DNA of 64,000 bases from Pseudomonas nitroreducens TX1. GTDB lineage: Bacteria; Pseudomonadota; Gammaproteobacteria; Pseudomonadales; Pseudomonadaceae. The notes beneath the pieces were generated by a model. It ran no database searches and was not told the origin of the DNA. It was given only the letters and a program-made list of their open reading frames with translations. The DNA lies in contig NZ_AMZB01000081.1 in NCBI RefSeq assembly GCF_000313755.1, positions 1-64,000 of the forward strand, given 5' to 3'. Below, piece by piece: positions 1 to 7,559 of this stretch. Both the position numbers and the translations under genes were made by a program. Position 1 is the stretch's first letter; every line of letters starts with the position of its first letter.

Positions 1-31
1 GTCGTAGTTTTTGGCTGCTTTCTTGCGACAT
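1..31 (-). CDS. Possible 5' end of a gene running off the window
   Basis: On the minus strand an ATG at 31-29 follows a good Shine-Dalgarno (GGGAG at 44-40, 8-nt spacing). It opens a frame reading MSQESSQKLR without a stop to the window edge. I do not recognise the protein from ten residues. It does not look like the signal peptide of DctP, the gene I would have expected downstream of dctD. Support comes only from the ribosome-binding site and its position after a leftward sigma-54 promoter and a folded leader. Confidence 0.35.
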   Translation of the reverse strand, partial: MSQESSQKLR

Positions 32-36
32 TTAGG

Positions 37-180
37 AATCTCCCTATAGGAAGTTGGAGAGTGAAGCTATTAGGCGCTTGTCCCCGGAGGACGCCCCTGA
101 TTCAGGTCAATAGCTTGCTATCCAATGTATCGGGCAGTACTTCCTGCTCTGCCCACCCCGCATAAACCATAGGAGAGGTT
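37..180 (-). promoter_or_regulatory. Candidate structured 5' leader that sequesters a Shine-Dalgarno
   Basis: On the minus strand, 180-167 pairs with 50-37 to form a closing stem of about 12 pairs with one mismatch and two single-base bulges. The 3' arm contains the GGGAG ribosome-binding site of the ATG at 31. Inside lie a hairpin with arms 132-137/149-154, and a three-way junction closed by a perfect 8-bp helix (64-71/109-116) holding two small hairpins (73-83/89-95 and 96-100/102-106). This layout, a closing stem over the ribosome-binding site enclosing a branched domain, is typical of translational riboswitches or protein-autoregulated leaders. I could not match it to a known class. Confidence 0.45.
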
Positions 181-318
181 TTGCATTAGCGCCCGATTTA
201 GAGGGGATTTCGTGAAGATTTGAGCGCGCGCGGATGACCGCTTCGTTGCAGCCCCTCGCGCGGCGCGGCGAGCAGGTGCATTAGCGGATTGGTGCTGAAT
301 GAGCACATCGCCTGTGCG

Positions 319-532
319 ACACGGTATTCGACCGTGTAGGGATTATCTGAAAGGAGCTGAAGGCTCAGCGGGGAGGAAATTGGCCGGGGCAGGATCGCTG
401 CACCCGGCGATGCGCCTTGCGAGTCGAAGGCGCGAGATGGCAAGAAGCCGGAAGGACACCGCCGGGTTCGTGGCCCGCCGGGCGCGACGTGACGGGCACG
501 TCGCGAGGTGTGATGCGCAAGGCAATCGCACC
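319..532 (-). other. Run of hairpins in a region without open reading frames
   Basis: Perfect inverted repeats follow one another: 319-325/331-337, 356-360/365-369, 384-392/398-407 (one bulge), 404-408/447-451 enclosing 412-418/427-433, 483-490/498-505, and 507-514/525-532 (one wobble on the plus strand, a mismatch on the minus strand). No frame is a convincing gene. The stretch lies downstream of the leftward sigma-54 promoter, so it would be transcribed as a long leader or a separate RNA. I recognise no RNA family. Group II intron domain V, the RNase P core and SRP RNA motifs are absent. Confidence 0.4.
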
Positions 533-543
533 CGGGTGGCAGA

Positions 544-558
544 GCAAGGTGTGTGCCA
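544..558 (-). promoter_or_regulatory. Sigma-54 (-24/-12) promoter reading left
   Basis: Read on the minus strand the site is TGGCACACACCTTGC, matching the RpoN consensus TGGCAC-N5-TTGC with the required GG-to-GC spacing. It lies about 80 bp beyond the end of dctD, whose product is a sigma-54 activator. In pseudomonads DctD and RpoN drive the dctPQM dicarboxylate transporter, so a DctD target here is expected. Transcription would start near 533 and run leftward. A perfect 8-bp inverted repeat (539-546/580-587) brackets the element. Confidence 0.7.
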
Positions 559-635
559 GGACTGCAGACTACGTCACAGTGCTCTGCGGCGCTGTTCTCC
601 CTTGGTCGCAGGCAAGGGCATCGGCGGATTTCTGC

Positions 636-2030
636 TCAGGCGTCGCTGTCGTCGGCGGAATTTCCGCCACTGCCGGAGAACAGCAGGCCGTGCTTGCGCA
701 GCTTGTCGTGCAGGGTCTTGCGCGGCACGCCCAATGCTTCGGCCAGGCTGCGTAGCGAGCTATGCGGCCGGCTCATTTCGGCGGCGATCAGCGAGCGCTC
801 GAAGGATTCCACCTGCTCATTCAATCCAGCGCCGGCAGTGGTAGCCGTGGCCTGCCCGTGGCTTTCATCCAGTCCCAGGTCCAGGCCGAGCGCGTAGCGT
901 TCCGCGGCGTTCTGCAGCTCGCGGACATTGCCCGGCCAGCCGTGGGCCAGCAGTTGCGCGCGCTGCGTCGAGTCCAGCGGACGTGCGCTCAGGCCATGGC
1001 GCTGTGCGCCGCGTTCGGCGAAATGTTGAAACAAAAGCAGTATGTCATCACCCCGCTCGCGCAATGGAGGAATACGGAGGCTGGCTACATTCAAGCGGTA
1101 GTAGAGGTCGGCGCGGAAGCGGCCTTCATCGGAGGCCAGGCGCAGGTCTTCCTTGGTCGCCGCGATAATACGGATATCCAGCGGGATGAGCTGGTTGGAG
1201 CCCAGACGCTCGACGGTGCGCTCCTGCAACAGGCGCAGCAGTTTCACCTGTACGTCCAGGCTCATGCTCTCGATCTCGTCGAGGAACAGCGTGCCGCCGT
1301 TGGCGAACTCGAACTTGCCGATGCGGCGCTTCTGCGCTCCGGTGAAGGCGCCCTGCTCGTGGCCGAAGAGTTCGCTCTCCACCACAGACTCGGCCAGCGC
1401 GCCGGCGTTGATGGCGACGAAGGGGCCGTTGCGGCGGCTCGACAGGTCGTGCAGGGCGCGGGCAACCACTTCCTTGCCCGAGCCGGTTTCACCCAGAACC
1501 AGTACGTCTGCCTGAATCGCTGCGAGTGAGGCGACCTGCTGCTGCAGACGCTGCATCGGCGCGGACTGGCCGACCAGGCGGCCACGGACTTCCTTCTGCT
1601 CGGTCAGGGCCAGGCGCAGGCTGCGGTTCTCCAGCACCAGCCGGCGCACATCGAGCGCGCGGCGTACGCTGTCCAGCAGCGCATCGCTGGGGAAGGGCTT
1701 CTCGAGAAAGTCGTAGGCGCCCGAGCGCATGGCCTTCACGGCCAGCGGCACATCGCCATGACCGGTCACCAGGATCACCGGTAATTCGGAATCCTGCGCG
1801 TGCAGTTGCTCCAGCAGCTGCAGCCCATCGATGCCCGGCATGCGGATGTCACTGACGATCACTCCCGGCCAGTCGCGCGCCTGCTGAGGATCGACCTGCC
1901 GCGCATCGCCCAGGGCGACCACCTTGAATCCGGCGAGGTCGAGGGTCTGGCAGAGCGCCTGGCGCAGGTGCGGGTCGTCATCGATCAGCAACACCTGGGT
2001 GGTGGAGTCGAACGGCTCGGCCGAACTCAT
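636..2030 (-). CDS. dctD: C4-dicarboxylate response regulator DctD (sigma-54 activator)
   Basis: A 464-residue NtrC-family regulator. It has an N-terminal receiver domain (acidic pocket LIDDDPH, phospho-acceptor in VSDIRMPG), a central AAA+ domain with Walker A GETGSGKE, the sigma-54 contact loop GAFTGA and Walker B GGTLFLDEIE, and a C-terminal Fis-type helix-turn-helix (SLRSLAEALGVPRKTLHDKL). Its start overlaps the dctB stop by 4 bp, so the pair is a two-component operon. The family activates RpoN promoters of dctA and dctPQM in response to succinate, fumarate or malate. The leftward sigma-54 site at 544-558 is a likely target. dctD rather than another NtrC relative is chosen from the partner kinase and from synteny. 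Confidence 0.9.
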   Translation of the reverse strand: MSSAEPFDSTTQVLLIDDDPHLRQALCQTLDLAGFKVVALGDARQVDPQQARDWPGVIVSDIRMPGIDGLQLLEQLHAQDSELPVILVTGHGDVPLAVKAMRSGAYDFLEKPFPSDALLDSVRRALDVRRLVLENRSLRLALTEQKEVRGRLVGQSAPMQRLQQQVASLAAIQADVLVLGETGSGKEVVARALHDLSSRRNGPFVAINAGALAESVVESELFGHEQGAFTGAQKRRIGKFEFANGGTLFLDEIESMSLDVQVKLLRLLQERTVERLGSNQLIPLDIRIIAATKEDLRLASDEGRFRADLYYRLNVASLRIPPLRERGDDILLLFQHFAERGAQRHGLSARPLDSTQRAQLLAHGWPGNVRELQNAAERYALGLDLGLDESHGQATATTAGAGLNEQVESFERSLIAAEMSRPHSSLRSLAEALGVPRKTLHDKLRKHGLLFSGSGGNSADDSDA

Positions 2031-3823
2031 GCGCGGGTTTCCTCTTGCGGCGTCAGGGTCACACCGGGGATGCCCGGCAACAGGTGCAATTGTACGAGAG
2101 CGCCACCCTCAGGGTGATTGCCCAATTCAAGATGTCCGCCCAGCGTGCGCAACAAGGTGTCGCAGATGGCCAGGCCCAGGCCCAGGCCTTTAGCGCTGGT
2201 CTTGGTGGTGAAGAACGGCTCGCGCGCGTGGGCCAGGGCCTCTTCGGAGAAGCCGGGGCCGTTGTCGCGCAACGACAGGATGATGCGCTCGGGCGTCTGC
2301 TCGGCGGTCAGCCAGATGCGCCGCGGCAGGCCCTTCTCGGCCAGGGCATCGAGGGCGTTGGAAATCAGGTTGGAGAGGATCTGCCGCAGCCGCGTCTCAC
2401 CCGCCTGCACCCAGATCGCGGCATCGGGCAGGTCACGCAGCAGCTCCACGTTCATGGCCTGGCGGCGCGGAGCCACCAGCGCCAGGGCATCGTTGATCGC
2501 GGGCTGCAGTGCGACGTTTTCCGGCGCACGCCTGGCGCCGCGGGCATAGGCCTTGAGGTGGCCGATGATCGAGGCCATGCGTCCGGTCAGCTCGCCGATC
2601 TGCACCAGGTTGCCGCGGGCGTCGTCATAGCGCTCGTGGTCGAGCAGGACGCGCGCGTTATCAGCGTAACTGCGGATCGCCGCCAACGGCTGGTTGAGTT
2701 CGTGGCTGATGCTGGCGGACATGGTGCCCAGGGCGGTGAGCTTGCCGGCTTGCACGACCTCGTCCTGGGCGTGCATCAGCTCGCGCTGGGCCTGCTCGCG
2801 GTTGCTGACCTCTTCCTGCAAGCGGATGTTCGCGCTTTCCAGCTCCTGGGTGCGCTCCTGCACCCGCAGCTCCAGTTCGTGCTTGGCCTGGGCTTCCAGG
2901 GCGATACGTTCCAGGTAGTGACGGCGGCTGATGGTCAACAGCGACAGCAGCAGGAGCAGCGCGACGAGGGTGGCTGCGCCGATAAGCACGACGCTGCGTA
3001 CCGGTCCGTCGACCTGGGTGCGGGGCGTGTAGATGCTCACCGTCCAGCCAGTTTCCGGCAGGTGGCGGCTCTGGCTGATCCAGCGGCGCTGGTCGATCTT
3101 CAGCGGTGCCGGATGCAGTACCGGATAGGGAATGTTCTCGGCGATCTCGCGTTGTTTGGCGGGCGAAAGCTCTTTCGCAGTATGAAAGCGCCATGCGTTG
3201 CTGGAGGAAAGAATGACGACACCGTTGGAGTCCATCACCAGCAACTGCTCCGGCGTATTGCCCCAGAGCTGCTCCATGTGCTCGAGGTCGACCTTCACCA
3301 CGAGTACACCAAGCAGTTTTCCGCTGTCGCGTACGTCGCTGGCGAAGTAGTAGCCGCGCCGTTTGGACGTGGTGCCGAGTCCGAAGAAGCGCCCCTGCCG
3401 GCCTTGGGTCGCTTCCTTGTAATAGGGGCGGAAGGAGAAGTTGCGGCCGACGAAGCTGTCCGGCTGATCCCAGTTGGAAGCGGCGTGGGTCATGCCATCT
3501 GCCTGGATCAGGTAGATGACGTCTGCGCCGGTGCGGCCGCGGATGCGTTGCAGTTCGAGGTTGGCGGCGTTCTGTGCCGTCGGACTCTGCGGGGATTGCA
3601 ACGCGGCACGCAGGGTCGGCAGCTCACCGAGGATCGGCGGCAGATCCTCGTAACGGCGCAGGGTGCCGAGCAGATTGGCGACGTAGAGGTCAAGGGTCTG
3701 CTGGTTCTGCTCGGCCAGTTGCTGGCTGTAGTAGCGCTGGGCGAAGTGGTGGAGGGGCCAGAGCGACAGCGCGGCCAGCAGCAGCGGCAGGAGGGGCGAG
3801 CGCCAACGAAGCAAGTGGAACAT
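2027..3823 (-). CDS. dctB: C4-dicarboxylate sensor histidine kinase DctB
   Basis: About 598 residues from the chosen start (MFHLLRWRSP). The open frame continues further upstream, but that part is poorly protein-like. There is an N-terminal membrane segment (about residues 9-25), a periplasmic sensor region of some 250 residues with the double-PAS layout known for DctB, a second membrane segment (SVVLIGAATLVALLLLLSLL), a coiled linker, a HisKA site (SISHELNQPLAA) and an HATPase domain (N box NLISNALDAL, G boxes DNGPGF and GLGLGLAIC). It would sense periplasmic C4-dicarboxylates and phosphorylate DctD. No strong Shine-Dalgarno is visible, so the exact start is moderately certain. Confidence 0.88.
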   Translation of the reverse strand: MFHLLRWRSPLLPLLLAALSLWPLHHFAQRYYSQQLAEQNQQTLDLYVANLLGTLRRYEDLPPILGELPTLRAALQSPQSPTAQNAANLELQRIRGRTGADVIYLIQADGMTHAASNWDQPDSFVGRNFSFRPYYKEATQGRQGRFFGLGTTSKRRGYYFASDVRDSGKLLGVLVVKVDLEHMEQLWGNTPEQLLVMDSNGVVILSSSNAWRFHTAKELSPAKQREIAENIPYPVLHPAPLKIDQRRWISQSRHLPETGWTVSIYTPRTQVDGPVRSVVLIGAATLVALLLLLSLLTISRRHYLERIALEAQAKHELELRVQERTQELESANIRLQEEVSNREQAQRELMHAQDEVVQAGKLTALGTMSASISHELNQPLAAIRSYADNARVLLDHERYDDARGNLVQIGELTGRMASIIGHLKAYARGARRAPENVALQPAINDALALVAPRRQAMNVELLRDLPDAAIWVQAGETRLRQILSNLISNALDALAEKGLPRRIWLTAEQTPERIILSLRDNGPGFSEEALAHAREPFFTTKTSAKGLGLGLAICDTLLRTLGGHLELGNHPEGGALVQLHLLPGIPGVTLTPQEETRA

Positions 3824-4582
3824 TATGGTGAGCCGCTCCGAACGGTGTTTATAAAGTACTGCGCCTCTAAAACGCTGGCCAATCCGTTGAGTGCCAGCCT
3901 GGCGGAGGTTCTTACGCGAGTACCGGGGTGGGTTAAGCCCCAGGACCTGCAAGGGCATTGGCGGCCGTCCTAATTGCAGGCAAGGGTATCGGCAACAAGG
4001 GAGTGAGTCATCAGAGTCGGTGCTGGGGGCGGATGACCGCCCCGGCATTGTGTGGCATCTGATCGACCACGCCATTGGCAAACCACTGCGGCCTGCTCTG
4101 TGTTGCGTTCAGGCTTGCGTGAGGCATTCACCCAGGCTGCATCTTTACGGTCTGGAATCCATGCAATCCGGTTGAGGTAGTATGTCCGGCGCTGAAGAGG
4201 CAGCTTGCGGGCACATGCGTCGATTTAGCCGGTTTTCCCTGTAATACACAGGTTTCCGGTCTCGTGGGGGCACCGGAGCTTCTCCGACGATCGGTCTGCG
4301 CTGATGCCGGGCCCGGCGCCAAGGGGCTTTCCATGTCGCAAACTGCGGCTTATCCCGCTGAACACCCTATATAATGCCGGCCTGATCCGGGGCGGACGGT
4401 AGTTCACAAGGTACTTGACATCTCCTGGGGCGCCGAAGCGGAAGTTGGCAAGGCATGCAAGAGAGTCTGTTGTGGGCATGTCGCAACTTCATTGAGTACG
4501 CTTTCCAACCCCCAGCCCTCTGAAACTGGATTTCAAACGGCGCTTTTTTAAAGTTTAAGATTTTATGTCAAGGGAGTTTGAT
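3824..4582. other. Intergenic region between dctB and the glycan operon
   Basis: About 760 bp separate two divergent operons and no convincing gene is visible. It contains a perfect TATAAT at 4370-4375, a TTGACA-like hexamer at 4415-4420 without a matching -10, a small hairpin with CCTGT/ACAGG arms near 4240, and a 12-bp palindrome GCCGGGCCCGGC at 4306-4317. Its length suggests a regulatory region for both operons. Composition becomes more AT-rich next to the glycan operon. Confidence 0.6.
4347..4375 (+). promoter_or_regulatory. Candidate promoter of the rightward glycan operon
   Basis: A perfect -10 hexamer TATAAT at 4370-4375 points toward the operon starting at 4583. The hexamer 17 bp upstream is a poor -35 match, so an activator or an extended leader may be needed. 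The untranslated leader would be about 200 nt. Confidence 0.35.
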
Positions 4583-5605
4583 ATGGCGTTTTTCCCCTGT
4601 TTCCTCTCCGTCGTCTATGTGGTCAGGAATCAGTCCGGCGATCTCAAGAAGATTCTGGCTGACGCGGAAGCTGTCATTGCGCCAATTGTCAGTTGCTATG
4701 AGTTGATCGTTGTCGACAACTCATCCGAGGATGACAGTATTGACACGCTGAAGCGGTTGGCGGGCGAGGACGGCATGGCGAACCTCCAAGTGTATGCGCT
4801 GACCAAGGAGGTCGATGCCGACACCGCATCCTGGGTTGGTCTGGAGAATGCGTTGGGGGATTTCGTTGCAGTCATCGACCCGCTGGTCGACGACATCGCC
4901 TTCATTCCCGAGATGCTCGATCGTGCGGTCGGTGGGGCCGACGTCGTATTTGCCAACAATGAGCGCAAGCCTGCCCAAAGTCTGGCCTATCGCGCGGCCT
5001 ATGCCGCCTTCAATGGCCTGTACAACGCGTTCAGTGGCGTGCATCTGGCAAAAGATGCGCCGCAATACCGGATGCTGAGCAAGCGCGTGATCAACTTCAT
5101 CCTGCAGCATCCGCAGCCGTCGGTGAGCTATAGGCACCTTCCCGCGACTGGAGGATTCTCGCGCGCGTACCTGACCTACAACTCGGTGCCCAAGGCCGCG
5201 CGCCAGAAGCGCCTGGGCGACAGTATCGACAGGGGCATGCGGCTGCTCGTCTCCACCACCCGCGCACCCATGCGGTTGGTCACCTATCTGTCGATGTTCG
5301 GGGCTGTCGCGAACCTCGTCTACAGCATTTATGTGGTGGCCATCGGGATTTTCAAATCCGATGTGGCGCCCGGCTGGGTCAGCTTCTCGCTGCAGCAATC
5401 GGGAATGTTCTTCCTGATCTCCCTGGTCTTGCTGGTGCTGGGTGAATACATCCTGCACATGGCGAGCCTGTCCAACGAGGGGCCGACCTACCATGTGGCT
5501 CAAGAGTTCACCAGCGCTCGAATGACCCGGCTGGAGCGCTTGAACGTCGAGGAGGCGGAGAAGACTTCGTCGGCAAACGCGGTGGCACGCGAGAGCCTTT
5601 CGTGA
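4583..5605 (+). CDS. Family 2 glycosyltransferase, membrane-anchored (GtrB/DPM-like)
   Basis: 340 residues from ATG 4583, chosen over ATG 4565 because AAGGGAG lies 6-7 nt upstream of it. The N-terminal half is a GT-A fold: a nucleotide-sugar segment (ELIVVDNSSEDDS) and an acidic motif (AVIDPLVDD), the latter degenerate compared with a usual DxD. The C-terminal part has two hydrophobic segments (about residues 235-260 and 280-305), as in GtrB-type enzymes that load a sugar onto undecaprenyl phosphate. It is the first gene of a tightly packed operon whose later genes include an SMR-like carrier and a large polytopic protein. A role in making a lipid-linked sugar donor is inferred. The sugar is unknown. 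Confidence 0.7.
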   Translation: MAFFPCFLSVVYVVRNQSGDLKKILADAEAVIAPIVSCYELIVVDNSSEDDSIDTLKRLAGEDGMANLQVYALTKEVDADTASWVGLENALGDFVAVIDPLVDDIAFIPEMLDRAVGGADVVFANNERKPAQSLAYRAAYAAFNGLYNAFSGVHLAKDAPQYRMLSKRVINFILQHPQPSVSYRHLPATGGFSRAYLTYNSVPKAARQKRLGDSIDRGMRLLVSTTRAPMRLVTYLSMFGAVANLVYSIYVVAIGIFKSDVAPGWVSFSLQQSGMFFLISLVLLVLGEYILHMASLSNEGPTYHVAQEFTSARMTRLERLNVEEAEKTSSANAVARESLS

Positions 5606-6753
5606 TGCGAGGGCTGGGGACCGCTCAGGATGCGGTCATCATCGGGGGCGGCTTTTACGGGGCCGCCATTGCGATCTATCTGGCCAAGCGCCGTGGCATG
5701 AAGAGGGTTCTGCTGGTCGAGCGCGAGGCGGCCCTGATGCAACGGGCCTCCTATAACAATCAGGCGCGTGTGCATAACGGCTATCACTATCCGAGAAGCT
5801 TCACGACCGCTTACCGTAGCCGGGTCAACTTCCCCAACTTCATTCGCGACTGGTCGAGTGCCGTCCGACAGGATTTCACCAAGCTCTACGCTATCGCCCG
5901 GCGCAACTCGAAGGTCACCGCGCGCCAGTTCGAAAGGTTCTGCAGGGATATTGGTGCAGACATCCGGCCGGTGGACGCAGGCCTTCGCAAGCTTTTCGAT
6001 GCGCGCCTGATCGAAGATGTCTTCCTGGTCAAAGAGTGCGCTTTCGACTCCACCAAGCTGGCCGACTGGGCCCGAGAAGAGCTTCGCTCGGCGGGAGTGC
6101 AAGTATGCTTCGGCACCCGTGCATTGGAGGTGACCCGATCGCAAGAGCTTGGTCTGCAAGTGCTGACGGAGGATGCTTCAGGGCATCGTGCGTCGACGCC
6201 CTGTCGCTATCTGTTCAACTGTACCTACAGCGGCCTCAATCATCTGAAGGGGCATTTCCCCGGCGTTCAAGCAGGCCTGAAGCAGGAAGTCACGGAAATG
6301 GCCCTGATGGCCATGCCCGATGACCTCAAGGACATTGGCGTCACCGTCATGGACGGTCCGTTCTTTTCCATGATGCCGTTTCCCGCGCGTGGATTGCACA
6401 CGCTCTCCCACGTACGCTACACGCCACACATGCACTGGAACGACCAACCCGATATCGATCCTTATGCCCGCTTGAGCGAGTACCATCGGCAAAGTCGTGT
6501 CGATCGCATGGTAAGAGACGTCGGTCGTTACATTCCTTCCGTTCTCAACGCCACTTACGAAGACTCGCTATTCGAGATCAAGACCATCCTGGTCAAGAAC
6601 GAAGGAGATGATGGTCGTCCCATCTTCTTCGAACGATATACCGAACTTCCCGGCTGCTATTCGATTCTTGGCGGGAAAATCGACAACATTTATGACGTCC
6701 TGGAGAAGCTTGATAGCGAGTCTTTTTCTTTTCAGGACGAACGAGCAATTTGA
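5605..6753 (+). CDS. FAD-dependent oxidoreductase of a sugar-modifying operon
   Basis: 382 residues. ATG 5605 shares one base with the previous stop (TGATG), and a GTG at 5602 is also possible. An N-terminal Rossmann dinucleotide motif, VIIGGGFYGAAIAIYLA, ending in an acidic residue (LLVERE), marks a DAO/GMC-like FAD fold. A following segment around NNQARVHNGYHYPRS is typical of oxidoreductases found in polysaccharide loci. No membrane segment is visible. It probably oxidises a sugar or amino-sugar intermediate for the epimerase and isomerase encoded next. The substrate cannot be told from sequence alone. Confidence 0.65.
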   Translation: MRGLGTAQDAVIIGGGFYGAAIAIYLAKRRGMKRVLLVEREAALMQRASYNNQARVHNGYHYPRSFTTAYRSRVNFPNFIRDWSSAVRQDFTKLYAIARRNSKVTARQFERFCRDIGADIRPVDAGLRKLFDARLIEDVFLVKECAFDSTKLADWAREELRSAGVQVCFGTRALEVTRSQELGLQVLTEDASGHRASTPCRYLFNCTYSGLNHLKGHFPGVQAGLKQEVTEMALMAMPDDLKDIGVTVMDGPFFSMMPFPARGLHTLSHVRYTPHMHWNDQPDIDPYARLSEYHRQSRVDRMVRDVGRYIPSVLNATYEDSLFEIKTILVKNEGDDGRPIFFERYTELPGCYSILGGKIDNIYDVLEKLDSESFSFQDERAI

Positions 6754-6767
6754 GGCTGGGATGGCAA

Positions 6768-7559
6768 ATGTCTAACGCACTCATCGGTTATTCGGGTTTT
6801 GTCGGCAGCACGCTACTCCGGCAAGCAGAGTTTGGTTCGCTGTATCGCTCCACCAATATCGAAGAGATTCGTGGCCGGAGCTTCGACACCGTTGTCTGTG
6901 CTGGCGCGCCTGCACAGAAGTGGATCGCCAACCGAGAGCCGGAAGCTGACCGGCAGAAGATCGAGGAGCTGATAGGCCATCTCGAGTCGGTTAGCTGCAG
7001 GACATTCGTGCTGATCAGCACGGTGGACGTCTTCGGCAACCCGCTGGGGGTAGACGAAGACTCGGAGGTGATCGAGGACGGTCTGCATGCCTATGGTCTG
7101 CATCGACGCCTGCTGGAAAAGTTCGTTGAAGAACACTTCGACAACTATCTCATCGTCCGCCTGCCAGGGCTGATCGGCCCCGGGCTGCGGAAGAACGTTA
7201 TTTATGATTTTCTCAATGGCAACAATCTCGAGGCCATTGATAGCAGGGGCATCTTCCAGTTCTATCCCATGGTCAACCTCTGGGCAGATATCGGGATCGC
7301 GCTGGCCGCTGGCATCAAGCGGGTCCATCTGACCGCCGAGCCGATCAGCGTCTCCGATGTCTCGGCAAAGGGCTTCGGCCGACCCTTCGAGAACATCCAG
7401 CCGCGTCCCGCGGCGGTCTATGACATGCAAACCAAGTATGCGGACCTCTTCGGCGGCACCGGTCGTCATCAATACAGTGCTCGGGAAACCGTCCTGGCCG
7501 TCAGGTGCTATGCGCAATCTGAACCAGTGGCCAAGAAGCACACGGGAGCAGCCTTGTGA
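6768..7559 (+). CDS. NAD-dependent epimerase/dehydratase-like protein with altered active site
   Basis: 263 residues from ATG 6768. The frame is open to TTG 6750, but the extra residues do not look protein-like. The N-terminal GYSGFVGSTLL is a shortened Rossmann glycine motif, and ISTVDVFGNP corresponds to the family's catalytic Ser/Thr strand. The expected YxxxK reads YGLHR, so lysine is replaced by arginine. The protein is also shorter than typical SDR epimerases (about 310-350). It may be a divergent reductase/epimerase or a non-catalytic relative. It lies between an FAD oxidoreductase and a sugar isomerase, overlapping the latter by 4 bp (GTGA), which suggests a shared nucleotide-sugar pathway. 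Confidence 0.6.
   Translation: MSNALIGYSGFVGSTLLRQAEFGSLYRSTNIEEIRGRSFDTVVCAGAPAQKWIANREPEADRQKIEELIGHLESVSCRTFVLISTVDVFGNPLGVDEDSEVIEDGLHAYGLHRRLLEKFVEEHFDNYLIVRLPGLIGPGLRKNVIYDFLNGNNLEAIDSRGIFQFYPMVNLWADIGIALAAGIKRVHLTAEPISVSDVSAKGFGRPFENIQPRPAAVYDMQTKYADLFGGTGRHQYSARETVLAVRCYAQSEPVAKKHTGAAL

Noticed and set aside
37-600. Known large RNAs (6S RNA, RNase P RNA, SRP RNA, group II intron, IscB-linked RNA)
   Set aside because: Their signature motifs are absent and no associated reverse transcriptase or nuclease gene is in the window.
2045-3973. Very long open frames antisense to dctB and many other GC-rich genes
   Set aside because: Third-position GC bias leaves opposite frames open. Their translations lack domains and the real genes are on the other strand.
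4390-4410. JUMPstart/ops-like sequence (GGCGGACGGTAG) before the glycan operon
   Set aside because: It lacks the contiguous GGCGGTAG core and the following conserved bases, so RfaH control is not supported.
4446-4460. TTGGCAAGGCATGC as a sigma-54 promoter for the glycan operon
   Set aside because: GG and GC are two bases too close for a -24/-12 element.
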